From the NCBI RefSeq assembly GCF_900114035.1, contig NZ_FORP01000001.1, forward strand, positions 1 through 64,000: a DNA stretch of 64,000 nt, in the 5' to 3' direction. The position numbers and the translations under genes were made by a program. Source of the DNA: Amycolatopsis sacchari. Lineage in GTDB: Bacteria > Actinomycetota > Actinomycetes > Mycobacteriales > Pseudonocardiaceae. Below the pieces are notes generated by a model, which saw only the letters and a program-made list of their open reading frames with translations, did not search any database and was not told the DNA's origin. This document shows, in pieces, positions 53,538 through 64,000 of the stretch (positions are counted from its first letter, which is position 1; each line of letters starts with the position of its first letter).

Positions 53538-54715
53538 CCCCGAACCGCCGCACCTTCCTGCGGGGCGCCGTGCTCGGCGCCGGAGCCACCGCCGCCGCGG
53601 TGGGCACGGGCACCGCGACGGCCTCCCCGACGACGTGGTCGTTCCACGGCACGCACCAGGCCGGGATCCTGCGCCCACCGGCGCCGCAGTCGATCGTGGC
53701 CGCGTTCGACGTCATCGCCGAGAACCGCGCCGAGCTCACCGACCTGTTCCGCGCGATCACCGACCGCGCCAGGTTCCTGACGAGCGGCGGCTCGCCGACC
53801 GCCGTCGGCATCACCGCCCCGCCCGCCGACTCCGGCGTGCTCGGCCCGACCGTGCCGGCGGGGGACCTCACCGTGACCCTCGGCGTCGGCGCTTCGCTGT
53901 TCGACGAGCGCTACGGCTTAGGCGACCGCAAACCCGCGAAGCTCACGCCGATGAAGATGTTCCCCAACGACGCGCTCGACGAGACCCAGTGCCACGGCGA
54001 CCTCAGCCTGGCACTCGCGGCGAGCGACGCCGACACCGTGGTGCACGCGCTGCGTGACCTCGCCCGCGCGACCAGGGGAGTGATGCAACTCCGCTGGCGC
54101 ATCAACGGGTTCAGCTCCCCGCCGCGCCCCGAGGGCACGCCCCGCAACCTGATGGGCTTCAAGGACGGCATCGCCAACCCCACTGACGGGGAGCTGGACC
54201 GGCTGGTCTGGGCGGGCGCCGGCGAGCCCGCGTGGACGGCGGGCGGCAGCTACCAGGTGATCCGCCTGATCCGCATGCTCGTCGAGTTCTGGGACCGGGT
54301 TTCGCTGTCCGAGCAGGAGAACATGTTCGGCCGCCGCCGCGACAGCGGTGCCCCGCTCGACGGTGCCCGCGAAACCGACGAACCGCGGTACGCCGAGGAC
54401 CCCACCGGGACCGTCATCCCGCTGACCAGCCACATCCGGCTCGCCAACCCGCGCACCGCGGACACCGACGCCAGCCGGATCCTGCGCCGGTCGTGCAACT
54501 ACGACCGGGGTATCGACACCAACGGCAACCTCGACATGGGCCTGATCTTCACCTGCTACCAGCAGGACATCGCGCGCCAGTTCGAGGCCGTCCAAACGCG
54601 ACTGATCGACGAACCGCTGACCGACTACATCTCCCCGTTCGGCGGCGGCTACTTCTTCGCGCTCCCCGGCGTCGCCGGGCCAGAAGACTTCTTCGGCCGG
54701 GCCTTGCTGGCCTGA
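53534..54715 (+). CDS. efeB: Deferrochelatase/Dyp-type peroxidase EfeB
   Basis: The 393-residue haem protein has a twin-arginine signal ([16 protein letters not shown]). The Dyp GxxDG motif is in [14 protein letters not shown]. The proximal haem His is in [13 protein letters not shown]. Strands [20 protein letters not shown] and [16 protein letters not shown] complete the fold. It is exported folded with haem and works with EfeO. GTG start at 53534. Confidence 0.93.
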   Translation: MTPNRRTFLRGAVLGAGATAAAVGTGTATASPTTWSFHGTHQAGILRPPAPQSIVAAFDVIAENRAELTDLFRAITDRARFLTSGGSPTAVGITAPPADSGVLGPTVPAGDLTVTLGVGASLFDERYGLGDRKPAKLTPMKMFPNDALDETQCHGDLSLALAASDADTVVHALRDLARATRGVMQLRWRINGFSSPPRPEGTPRNLMGFKDGIANPTDGELDRLVWAGAGEPAWTAGGSYQVIRLIRMLVEFWDRVSLSEQENMFGRRRDSGAPLDGARETDEPRYAEDPTGTVIPLTSHIRLANPRTADTDASRILRRSCNYDRGIDTNGNLDMGLIFTCYQQDIARQFEAVQTRLIDEPLTDYISPFGGGYFFALPGVAGPEDFFGRALLA

Positions 54716-54753
54716 CCGGGGAAAACCCGCTCCCACCACTCCAGGAGGACACT

Positions 54754-56379
54754 GTGGACAGAGCTTTCGGCCGGTGGCGCCGCAAGCGGACGCTGCTCGG
54801 CGCCGGAGCCGTGCTGACGGCGGCCGGTGTGGCCGTCGCCGTCACGACCGCGGTCGGCGGCGCCGACGCGCAGCCGCTGCAGGCGCAGCACGCCGACTGG
54901 CTGCCCACCGCGACGCCCATCAAGCACGTCGTGGTGATCTTCGGTGAGAACATCTCGTTCGACCACTACTTCGGCACCTACCCGAACGCGGCCAACACCG
55001 ACGGCACGCCGTTCACCGCAGCGAAGAACACGCCGAAGGTCGACGGGCTCGACAAGAAGCTGCTCACCGACAACCCGAACGCCTACAACCCCAAGCGGCT
55101 GTCCCCGAGCCAGGCGCTCACCTGCGACCAGAACCACAACTACGGTGCGGAGCAGAAGGCGTTCGACGGCGGCAAGATGGACAAGTTCGTCGAGAACACC
55201 GAGACGGACAAGTGCACCGGGCAGCCGATCCTGTTCGGCGAGCCGGGCCTGGTGATGGACTACTACGACGGCAACACCGTCACCGGCATGTGGAACTACG
55301 CCCAGCACTACGCGATGAGCGACAACTCGTTCAACACGGTGTTCGGCCCCTCCACGCCCGGCGCGATCAACCTGATTTCGGGGCAGACGCACGGGATCCA
55401 GGCCGTCGACCCGGTGACGCACAAGCCGGTCAGCGACTCCTACGTGGTGGCCTCGCCCGACCGCAACGGCGTCGGCACGGTCATCAACGACCCGGACCCG
55501 GCCTACGACGACTGCTCCGACAAGAACCACACCGCGAGCGACAACCTGGGCGTCATGCAGGGCCGCAACATCGGTGACCTGCTCAACGACCGGCACGTCA
55601 CGTGGGGCTGGTTCCAGGGCGGCTTCCGGCCGACCGGGACCCAGAACGGCTACGCGGTCTGCGGCGCGTCGCACCAGAACGTCGGCGGCATCTCGGCGGT
55701 GGACTACAGCCCGCACCACGAGCCGTTCCAGTACTACAAGTCGACGGCGAACGAGAAGCACCTGCCGCCGAGCTCGGTGGCCGCGATCGGCCAGACCGAC
55801 CAGGCCAACCACCAGTACGACCTGACCGACTTCGACGCCGCGCTGGCCGCCGGGAACACGCCCGCGGTGAGCTTCCTCAAGGCGCCGGAGTACCAGGACG
55901 GGCACGCCGGCTACTCCGACCCGCTCGACGAGCAGCAGTTCGTGGTCAGCGAGATCAACAAGATCCAGCACTCGAAGGACTGGGCGTCGACGGCGATCGT
56001 GCTCGCCTACGACGACTCGGACGGCTGGTACGACCACGTGGACGGCAAGGTCGTGAACGGCTCGCACGACGCGTCGAACGATTCGGCGGTGTGCACGGGC
56101 AAGAAGACGGAGCTGGGCGGCTACGCCGACCGCTGCGGCTACGGCCCGCGCCTGCCGCTGCTGGTGGTCTCGCCGTTCGCGAAGACGAACTTCGTCGACC
56201 ACACGCGGACCGACCAGACGTCGGTGCTGCAGTTCATCGAGGACAACTGGTTCACCGGCCGCGTCGGCGGCACGTCGTTCGACACCCGCGCCGGCGGGCT
56301 GTGGAACATGCTCGACTTCTTCGGCCACCGCGCTCCCGCGGTGCAGCTCGACCCGAAGACGGGCGCCGTGGTGCGCTGA
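54754..56379 (+). CDS. Secreted phosphoesterase (phospholipase C/acid phosphatase family)
   Basis: The 541-residue protein has a signal-like start (RRKRTLLGAGAVLTAAGVAV), the PF04185 motif HVVVIFGENISFDHYFGTYP and a later ASTAIVLAYDDSDGWYDHV. It should hydrolyse a phosphate ester outside the membrane; lipid versus phosphomonoester is unclear. The twin-arginine motif is not perfect, so Sec export or a membrane anchor is also possible. It follows efeB by 38 bp, with its own AGGAGG. A terminator follows. Confidence 0.9.
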   Translation: MDRAFGRWRRKRTLLGAGAVLTAAGVAVAVTTAVGGADAQPLQAQHADWLPTATPIKHVVVIFGENISFDHYFGTYPNAANTDGTPFTAAKNTPKVDGLDKKLLTDNPNAYNPKRLSPSQALTCDQNHNYGAEQKAFDGGKMDKFVENTETDKCTGQPILFGEPGLVMDYYDGNTVTGMWNYAQHYAMSDNSFNTVFGPSTPGAINLISGQTHGIQAVDPVTHKPVSDSYVVASPDRNGVGTVINDPDPAYDDCSDKNHTASDNLGVMQGRNIGDLLNDRHVTWGWFQGGFRPTGTQNGYAVCGASHQNVGGISAVDYSPHHEPFQYYKSTANEKHLPPSSVAAIGQTDQANHQYDLTDFDAALAAGNTPAVSFLKAPEYQDGHAGYSDPLDEQQFVVSEINKIQHSKDWASTAIVLAYDDSDGWYDHVDGKVVNGSHDASNDSAVCTGKKTELGGYADRCGYGPRLPLLVVSPFAKTNFVDHTRTDQTSVLQFIEDNWFTGRVGGTSFDTRAGGLWNMLDFFGHRAPAVQLDPKTGAVVR

Positions 56380-56393
56380 AGTCCAATCCCCCA

Positions 56394-56430
56394 GAAGCGC
56401 CCTTCCACCTTCCCGGTGGGAGGGCGCTTC
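56394..56430 (+). terminator. Terminator after the phosphoesterase gene
   Basis: GAAGCGCCCTTCCACC, loop TTCCC, GGTGGGAGGGCGCTTC: a 16-bp stem with one mismatch just after the stop at 56379. Confidence 0.88.
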
Positions 56431-56435
56431 GCCGT

Positions 56436-56455
56436 CTCACCAGCGCAGTCGCTGG
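56436..56455. repeat. 20-bp copy of the ECF42 gene 3' end
   Basis: CTCACCAGCGCAGTCGCTGG is identical to 57619-57638, the last codons and stop of the sigma-factor gene, 1.2 kb away. Only these 20 bases match. It lies in the gap before the MarR gene (56431-56555), which otherwise holds nothing that I can support. Confidence 0.7.
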
Positions 56456-56555
56456 TCCCTGCCGAAGTTCCGCGCGGTGGTGCCGGCCGGCGAGGAGCCG
56501 TGGTGGAGTGGCTGCGGCAGCGCCGGCGACTGCGGGCGCGGCCCGGCGCTTCCCG

Positions 56556-57062
56556 TCAGCCGTGGTCCGCCGCGTCGCGGTGGTCCGGCATCAGGCGCGC
56601 GTGCAGCTTGCTGAGAATCCCGGCCAGCGCCGACAGCTCCTCCGGCTGGAGCGCGTCGATGACGAGCTCCCGCACGCGGGCGACATGGCCGGGAGCCGCG
56701 CCGGCCAGCTGGGCGAAACCGGCGTCGGTGAGGATGGCGAGCGTGAACCGCCCGTCGCGCGGATCCGGTTCCCGGTCCACGAAACCACGTGCCTGCAGCC
56801 GGGCCATGAGGTGGGACAGGCGGGACAGCTCGGAGTGCGTGCGCACCGCGAGCCTGCTCATCCGCATCCGGCGTTCCGGCTGCTCGGCCAGCACCGCCAG
56901 GACGTAGTACTCCAGGAAGCGCAGCTGCGAGTCCTGCTGCAGCTGGCACTCCAGGGCGGTCGGCAGGCGGGCGACGAAGCTCATCAGCATCCGCCACGTG
57001 GCGAGCTGCTCGTCGTCGAGCCAGCGCGGGACCGTCGCCCCGGTGCTTCGGTCGCCGGTCAT
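56556..57062 (-). CDS. MarR-family transcriptional regulator
   Basis: The protein of about 168 residues has a winged helix (RMRMSRLAVRTHSELSRLSH, then LMARLQARGFVDREPDPRDG, RFTLAILTDAGFAQL). The ATG at 57062 (MTGDRST) is used; one at 57074 would add four residues. It is divergent from an F420 oxidoreductase gene, and two near-palindromic sites lie between them. Ligand unknown. Confidence 0.9.
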   Translation of the reverse strand: MTGDRSTGATVPRWLDDEQLATWRMLMSFVARLPTALECQLQQDSQLRFLEYYVLAVLAEQPERRMRMSRLAVRTHSELSRLSHLMARLQARGFVDREPDPRDGRFTLAILTDAGFAQLAGAAPGHVARVRELVIDALQPEELSALAGILSKLHARLMPDHRDAADHG

Positions 57063-57093
57063 GCGGTCAAGCATAGGGGCGGGGGAGCGTGAC

Positions 57094-57136
57094 TTGAAGA
57101 TTCACGTGACAGGGCTATAGTCGCGTGAAGATTCAA
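57094..57136. promoter_or_regulatory. Pair of MarR-like operator sites
   Basis: TTGAAGATTCAC at 57094-57105 and GTGAAGATTCAA at 57125-57136 share TGAA-GA-TTCA, and each is close to the reverse complement of the other. They sit in the 107-bp divergent gap and probably control both genes. Confidence 0.6.
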
Positions 57137-57169
57137 ATGATCATCGGCGTTGCGCGGAGGAGAGGACAC

Positions 57170-57592
57170 ATGGCGGACACCGGTCGTGGAATTCTGGACA
57201 TCGTCCCTGCCAGCCATCACGACCTGCTGACGGCTCCGGGCACCGCGGTGCTGACCACGATCGACCGGCACGGCCGCCCGCAGTCGACCGCGGCCTGGTA
57301 CCTCGTCGACCGCGACGGGCTGCTCAAGCTCTCCTCCACCGCCGACCGGCAGAAGATCAAGAACCTGCGGGCGAACCCGTCGTGCACCTTCTTCCTGATG
57401 GACCCGGCCAACCCCTTCCGCACACTGGAAGTCCGCGCCGAGGCCGAGCTGGTCGCCGACACCGACTTCGCGGATCTCAAGCGCTTCACGGAGGCGTACG
57501 GCAGGGAACCGAGGGTCCTCGGCGACGAGCGGTTCACGATCGTGCTCCGGCCCCGCAGGATCGTCGCCAACCCGCCGGCGCGGCAGAGCTGA
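57170..57592 (+). CDS. PPOX-class F420-dependent oxidoreductase
   Basis: The 140-residue split-barrel protein has PGTAVLTTIDRHGRPQSTAA, LKLSSTADRQKIKNLRANPS and EVRAEAELVADTD, typical of the Rv1155/FDOR group. ATG at 57170 follows GGAGGAGAGG; an upstream ATG at 57125 overlaps the operator and is rejected. Likely controlled by the divergent MarR protein. Substrate unknown. Confidence 0.92.
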   Translation: MADTGRGILDIVPASHHDLLTAPGTAVLTTIDRHGRPQSTAAWYLVDRDGLLKLSSTADRQKIKNLRANPSCTFFLMDPANPFRTLEVRAEAELVADTDFADLKRFTEAYGREPRVLGDERFTIVLRPRRIVANPPARQS

Positions 57593-57619
57593 CGGCCCCC
57601 TCGCCGGGCTCCTCCCCGC

Positions 57620-58801
57620 TCACCAGCGCAGTCGCTGGGTGAGCACGTCCTGCTCCGCCGGGTTGGCCGTCAGCGCGAGGGCGCGAAGATTGGCGTCACG
57701 GGCCTCCTCGTGGCGGCCGAGTTCCCGCAGCAGCTCGGCGCGCGTGGCGTGGAAGAGGTGGTAGCGGTCCAGATCCGGGATCGCGTCCACTTCGGACAGT
57801 GCGGCAGCCACACCCTTCGTGTACCGCAAGGCGATCGCGCGGTGCAGCCGGGTCACGGGGGAGGGCGCGTAGCGCAGCAGCAGCTCGTACAACAGCACGA
57901 TCTGGGGCCAGTCCGTGTCCTCCCAGCGGGCGGCCTCCGCGTGGCACGCCACGATCGCCGCCTGGAGCTGGTACTGGCCGGGCCGCCGTAGCCGTCCGGC
58001 GCGCGTGAGCAGCCGGATCGCCGAGTCGATCGCCTCGCGGTCCCAGCGGCTGCGGTCCTGGTCCCGCAGCAGCAACAGACCGCCGTCCGCGTCGAACCGC
58101 CCGGCCACTCGCGCCCGGTGCAGCCGGATGAGGGCGAGCAGGCCCAGCACCTCCGCCTCACGGGGCATCAGGTCCGCCAGCGAAGCCGCCAGCCACTCGG
58201 CGTCGGCGGTAAGGTCGCGGGAGTGCGGTTGCGTGGTGCCGAGGTACCCCTCGTTGCACAGCAGGTAGATCACCCGCAGCACCCCGTCGAGCCGCTCGCC
58301 CAGCTCGTCGTCCGCCGGCAGGCGGTAGGGGATCCCGGCCGCGGTGATCTTGCGTTTCGCCCGCGTGATCCGCTGCGCCATCGTCGGCTCCGGCACCAGG
58401 AACGCCCGCGCGAGCTGGGCCGTGGTCAGCCCGCAGACGGTCTTGAGCGTCAGCGCGACCCGGGCCTGCGGCGCGAGCGCCGGGTGGCAGCACGTGAACA
58501 GCAGCCGCAGCTTCTCCGCCGGGTCCGGCGGCCCGGGATCGGCCAGCAGCGCGAGCTTGTCGCGCAGCCGGGCCTGGCGGCGCAGCACGTCCAGGCCCCG
58601 GCGCCGGGCGACGGTGAACAGCCAGGCGTCCGGCCGGTCCGGGATGCCCTCCGCGGGCCAGCGTTCGAGCGCGGTGAGCACCGCGTCGGCCACGACGTCC
58701 TCGGCGGCGGCGAAGTCGCCCAGCAGCTCGACGAGCGCGGCCGCGAGCCGGCCCGCGTGGTCGCGCACCACGCGGGCCAGCGTGTCCTCCGCGTCCGGCA
58801 C
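57620..58801 (-). CDS. ECF42-type RNA polymerase sigma factor
   Basis: The 393-residue protein has sigma region 2 (EDVVADAVLTALERW, DAWLFTVARRRGLDVLRRQA) and region 4 (LTLKTVCGLTTAQLARAFLV, then PEPTMAQRITRAKRKI). The extra C-terminal domain has the ECF42 signature GGLLLLRDQDRSRWDREAI and TPR-like helices. Its partner YCII gene is directly upstream. Signal unknown; no anti-sigma factor is adjacent, as is usual for this group. Confidence 0.92.
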   Translation of the reverse strand: MPDAEDTLARVVRDHAGRLAAALVELLGDFAAAEDVVADAVLTALERWPAEGIPDRPDAWLFTVARRRGLDVLRRQARLRDKLALLADPGPPDPAEKLRLLFTCCHPALAPQARVALTLKTVCGLTTAQLARAFLVPEPTMAQRITRAKRKITAAGIPYRLPADDELGERLDGVLRVIYLLCNEGYLGTTQPHSRDLTADAEWLAASLADLMPREAEVLGLLALIRLHRARVAGRFDADGGLLLLRDQDRSRWDREAIDSAIRLLTRAGRLRRPGQYQLQAAIVACHAEAARWEDTDWPQIVLLYELLLRYAPSPVTRLHRAIALRYTKGVAAALSEVDAIPDLDRYHLFHATRAELLRELGRHEEARDANLRALALTANPAEQDVLTQRLRW

Positions 58802-58806
58802 CGGTC

Positions 58807-59148
58807 TCAGAAGGCGATCGGCCGGATCTCGACGAGCGGGCAGCCCGGCCAGCCGCGGGCCATCCGCAGCGCCTCGTCGAGGTCGGGCACGTCGACCTCG
58901 ACGTACCCGCTGACGACCTCCTTGCCCTCGACGAACGGGCCGTCCGTGACCACGGGCTCACCCCCGCCGAGGCGGATCGAGGTCGCGGTGTCCGGTTCGG
59001 CGAGCTTGGCCCGGTGCGTGATCCGGTCCGAGTGCTCCGCCAGCCACGCCATCACCCGCGCCCCGGCGGCCTCGCGCTCGGCCTCGTCCATCGCCTCCCA
59101 GTCCTTCTCCCACTGTTCGGTCTCGCAGAACAACATCAGGTACTTCAT
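58807..59148 (-). CDS. YCII-related (DGPF-type) protein
   Basis: The 113-residue protein starts MKYLMLFCETEQWEKDWEA and has VTDGPFVEGKEVVSGYVEVD, the DGPF core, and EIRPIAF at the end. It is 5 bp upstream of the ECF42 sigma gene, the usual linkage. It may help sense the sigma factor's signal; catalytic role unknown. Confidence 0.92.
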   Translation of the reverse strand: MKYLMLFCETEQWEKDWEAMDEAEREAAGARVMAWLAEHSDRITHRAKLAEPDTATSIRLGGGEPVVTDGPFVEGKEVVSGYVEVDVPDLDEALRMARGWPGCPLVEIRPIAF

Positions 59149-59210
59149 GCGGTACCACCTCCTGCCCTCCTAGACGAACGGGGCGCGCCCCGATTCGACA
59201 CCGGCGGGTG

Positions 59211-59252
59211 GCAAAAGAAAAGCGCCGCGGGCCACCAGGGCCCGCGGCGCTT
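59211..59252 (-). terminator. Aconitase terminator
   Basis: On the minus strand AAGCGCCGCGGGCC, loop CTGGT, GGCCCGCGGCGCTT is followed by TTCTTTTGCC. The 14-bp stem and T-tract run in the acnA direction, 14 bp after its stop. Confidence 0.93.
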
Positions 59253-59265
59253 CCGCCCGAGGAGA

Positions 59266-62139
<2,874 letters not shown>

Positions 62140-62278
62140 GTCTGTCTCCAGTGGCTGGGGCGCCGCCTGGGTGGTGCCGTGGCGACGTCCCGGTCGTCAG
62201 TCGGGTCTTTTGAGCGAGTCTCGCGCACGCGTGCGGCGTCCGCATACGCGGGGACGTGCAGGCTTGCTACGAGCCAAA

Positions 62279-62294
62279 CAGTACGCTTGTCCTT
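62279..62294. promoter_or_regulatory. AcnR-like box upstream of acnA
   Basis: On the acnA strand the site reads AAGGACAAGCGTACTG. It matches the recalled motif CAGNACnnncGTACTG at all fixed positions but the first. It lies in the 197-bp gap between acnA and the MerR gene, where the acnA promoter should be. Confidence 0.65.
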
Positions 62295-62335
62295 TTTTGC
62301 TGGCAAGGCCGACACGCCCCCGCCACGCTGTGACT

Positions 62336-62698
62336 TCAGCCGTGCTCCGCGAGGTACTTCCGGTTGGCGTCCATCAGCTCGTCCAGCGCGTCGCGGGCGG
62401 CGGTGAGGCTGGCGATCGCGTGCGAGAGCCGTTCCCGTTCACGTTCCATGGCCGCCAGCGCGAACTCGGCCCTGGGCCTGCTGGGTTCCGCCATGCAAGG
62501 GGCCATCTCGGCGATGGTCTGGCTGGGCAGCCCGGCGGACAGGAACGCCTGGATGAGCTCGACGCGCCGGACGTGCTCCTCGTCGTAGTGCCGCTGCCCG
62601 CTGGGCGCCCGCACGCTGGCCAGCAGGCCCTGCTGCTCGTAGTAGCGCAGCGACCGCTGGCTCACGCCGGTCCGCCTCGACAACTCACCGATCCGCAT
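62336..62698 (-). CDS. MerR-family transcriptional regulator
   Basis: The 120-residue protein has the MerR domain MRIGELSRRTGVSQRSLRYY then EQQGLLASVRAPSGQRHYDE and a dimer coiled coil (MERERERLSHAIASL). ATG at 62698 follows AGGGGAC. A perfect palindrome at 62735-62750 sits between it and the EthD gene. A single Cys (APCMAEP) is present, too few for a metal sensor by itself. Confidence 0.92.
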   Translation of the reverse strand: MRIGELSRRTGVSQRSLRYYEQQGLLASVRAPSGQRHYDEEHVRRVELIQAFLSAGLPSQTIAEMAPCMAEPSRPRAEFALAAMERERERLSHAIASLTAARDALDELMDANRKYLAEHG

Positions 62699-62734
62699 CG
62701 CGTCCCCTGTGCCCTCCGTCACCCGGGCTTGCCT

Positions 62735-62750
62735 TTGACATGGATGTCAA
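62735..62750. promoter_or_regulatory. MerR-type operator/promoter
   Basis: TTGACAT-GG-ATGTCAA is a perfect 7-bp palindrome. It contains a TTGACA that could be the -35 of the rightward gene, with a weak TAGCCA 19 bp further as -10. Long spacers are typical of MerR-controlled promoters. Confidence 0.65.
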
Positions 62751-62798
62751 CTTTTAGCGTAGCCAGGTCAGCACAGGCACCACGAGAAGGGGAAGCCG

Positions 62799-63134
62799 AT
62801 GATCAAGTTCGTGTACCTGGTCAACCGCGTCCCGGGGATGACCCCCGAGGAGTTCGTCGCGTACCACCGGGAGCACCACGCCCCGCTGTTCACCTCCATC
62901 CCCGAGACGCGGCAGTACGTCCGGCGCTACACCGTTTCCCATCCGGTGCCCGCGCCGGGCTACCCCAGCCCGGCGTACGACGGCGTCACCGAGATCTGGT
63001 TCGACAGCTGGGCCGACCACGACGCGTTCTTCTCGTCGGCGAACTACCGCGAGCGGGTGCACCCGGACGAGGGCAAGTTCATCGACCTCGACTCCGTGCG
63101 CACGGTCGTCACCGACGAGAAGGTGGTGCTGTGA
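62799..63134 (+). CDS. EthD domain-containing protein
   Basis: The 111-residue ferredoxin-like protein starts MIKFVYLVNRVPGMTPEEFV and has YHREHHAPLFTSIPETRQYV, then VTEIWFDSWADHDAFFSSAN. EthD-like proteins bind small ligands or help degrade ethers. It lies right of the MerR gene with the palindrome between, so it is the likely MerR target. Confidence 0.9.
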   Translation: MIKFVYLVNRVPGMTPEEFVAYHREHHAPLFTSIPETRQYVRRYTVSHPVPAPGYPSPAYDGVTEIWFDSWADHDAFFSSANYRERVHPDEGKFIDLDSVRTVVTDEKVVL

Positions 63135-63137
63135 GCG

Positions 63138-64000
63138 TTACTGGGCCAGCTTCAGCAGCTTCGTGAAGTCGCCGGGCTCCAGGCTGCGCAGCACGGTCAT
63201 GCCCTGCTCGGTGAGCGTGCGCAGCGGGCTGACGTAGTGCTTCCCGTTCACCTCGGTGGTCACGACGCCGATGCCCTGCTTGAGGATGCCGCCGCTGAGG
63301 TGGCGCAGGACCTCCCGCACGTCGGAGGGCAGCGAACCGGCCTCGCTCTCGATCTGCTCGGCGAGGTCGTCGGCGCACATCTTCTGCGTGCGGCCCTCAC
63401 CGCTGACCTCGTAGCAGTCGCCGTCCTTCGTGACGCTGTACTCCTCGCCGGACGGGTCCCGCAGCTTCAGCGACGTCACGGTCGCGCGGGTGCCGCCGGT
63501 GACGGGGGAGGTCTGCGTCCGCAGGTCGAGCAGCTGGGCGCCGGTGGGCTCGGTCTCGCCCTCGGCGGCCGCGAGGATCGCGGGGCCGGCGTCGTGCAGC
63601 ACGCCCATCTCGTCCGGCGGCAGCAGCTCGATGACGCGCTGGACATCGGCGTCCAGCGCGGCCTGCACCAGCTCCTTCACCGCGTCGTTCGCGGAGGCGG
63701 CGCCCTTCGCCGGGATGGACGTCGCAGGCCACTGCTGGCCGGCTTCCCGCAACGCGTAGTCGGCGATCGTGTACAGCAGGCTCGGGTACCACTCGCCGTC
63801 CACCTGGACCGTCGCGATCCGCACCGGCTCGCCGCTTTCGCGGACCTCCTTGGCGATGTCGATGGTCTCGGTGTGCGGCCCGGCGTCCGGCGTGCCGGGC
63901 AGGGCGTCGAGGAACTGCTTCGCCAGCGGCAGCTTGCCGAAGTCGCTGGTGATCGTGAGCGTGCCACCGGTCAGCTTGGTGATCGTGACGTGGTCGTTGA
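63138..64000 (-). CDS. Hypothetical secreted or membrane protein (partial)
   Basis: The gene runs off the right edge; the last 287 codons are present. Visible motifs are VTITKLTGGTLTITSDFGKL, IATVQVDGEWYPSLLYTIAD, and two Cys (DGDCYEVSG, QKMCADDLAEQIES) that may pair. The sequence resembles the extracytoplasmic domains of some actinomycete hypothetical proteins. Family not recognised. It converges on the EthD gene with 3 bp between the stops. Confidence 0.65.
   Translation of the reverse strand, partial: NDHVTITKLTGGTLTITSDFGKLPLAKQFLDALPGTPDAGPHTETIDIAKEVRESGEPVRIATVQVDGEWYPSLLYTIADYALREAGQQWPATSIPAKGAASANDAVKELVQAALDADVQRVIELLPPDEMGVLHDAGPAILAAAEGETEPTGAQLLDLRTQTSPVTGGTRATVTSLKLRDPSGEEYSVTKDGDCYEVSGEGRTQKMCADDLAEQIESEAGSLPSDVREVLRHLSGGILKQGIGVVTTEVNGKHYVSPLRTLTEQGMTVLRSLEPGDFTKLLKLAQ

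Noticed and set aside
56437-56997. Minus-strand gene ending DQRLRW before the MarR gene
   Set aside because: Only its last six residues resemble the sigma-factor end; the rest is a shadow of the MarR gene in another frame.

Overview
The window is very GC-rich DNA with GTG/TTG starts, 4-bp stop/start overlaps, F420-dependent enzymes, ergothioneine genes and a gcvH-garA-merR-DUF151-merR block. It comes from a high-GC actinomycete, most likely a Pseudonocardiaceae member such as Amycolatopsis or a relative. This is inferred from gene content and order; no marker was searched. No tRNA, rRNA, insertion sequence, prophage, integrase or CRISPR array was seen, and the DNA reads as ordinary chromosome with several decaying genes.

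Layout. 1-4,987: end of a LivF-type ATPase, a PaaI thioesterase, polA, an AraC/glyoxalase pair and a small Rossmann-like protein. 4,988-5,695: degenerate repeats that look like copies of the 3' ends of the two flanking convergent genes. 5,696-8,753: a coupled ABC-like ATPase, YhgE/Pip and TetR operon behind a palindromic operator. 8,841-12,378: GNAT, methyltransferase and rpsA. 12,692-18,612: TetR, folP, a DUF6886-like pseudogene, a degenerate anti-sigma-type ATPase, then IclR with an acetaldehyde dehydrogenase/4-hydroxy-2-oxovalerate aldolase pair and TetR. 18,662-26,510: a decayed MpaB-like gene, an LLM oxidoreductase, a GPH transporter, a PLP lyase and a ribose-type ABC importer.

26,482-29,062 is a divergent zinc-starvation cluster: an MRF-like CobW protein and L31B, L32 on the minus strand, and L28, L33, S14, S18 on the plus strand, around a Zur-like site. 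The L31-L33, S14 and S18 copies lack zinc-binding cysteine pairs. 29,157-33,797 carries a CysG-type methyltransferase, a hydrolase, a crotonase and an acyl-CoA synthetase. 33,805-40,135 carries two related lipoproteins, a repeat block, a CDP-alcohol phosphatidyltransferase and gcvH-garA-ftsR-DUF151-merR. Next comes a tandem glycine riboswitch with an intact terminator but no sense gene after it, facing the 3' end of a convergent gene for a repeat-rich membrane protein.

42,485-47,077: a conserved protein, two CBS/CorC membrane proteins, a DinB-like protein and an AcnR-type repressor. 47,215-51,995: egtABCD and a Ddn-like protein. 52,371-56,379: EfeO, EfeB and a phosphoesterase, with no EfeU. 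56,556-64,000: MarR/F420 oxidoreductase pair, ECF42 sigma factor with its YCII partner, aconitase, MerR/EthD pair and a partial hypothetical gene. Sequences resembling the AcnR operator lie upstream of both acnR and acnA, linking two loci 15 kb apart.

The most notable candidates are the glycine riboswitch pointing antisense to a gene, the two AcnR-like boxes, and duplicated gene 3' ends between convergent genes.
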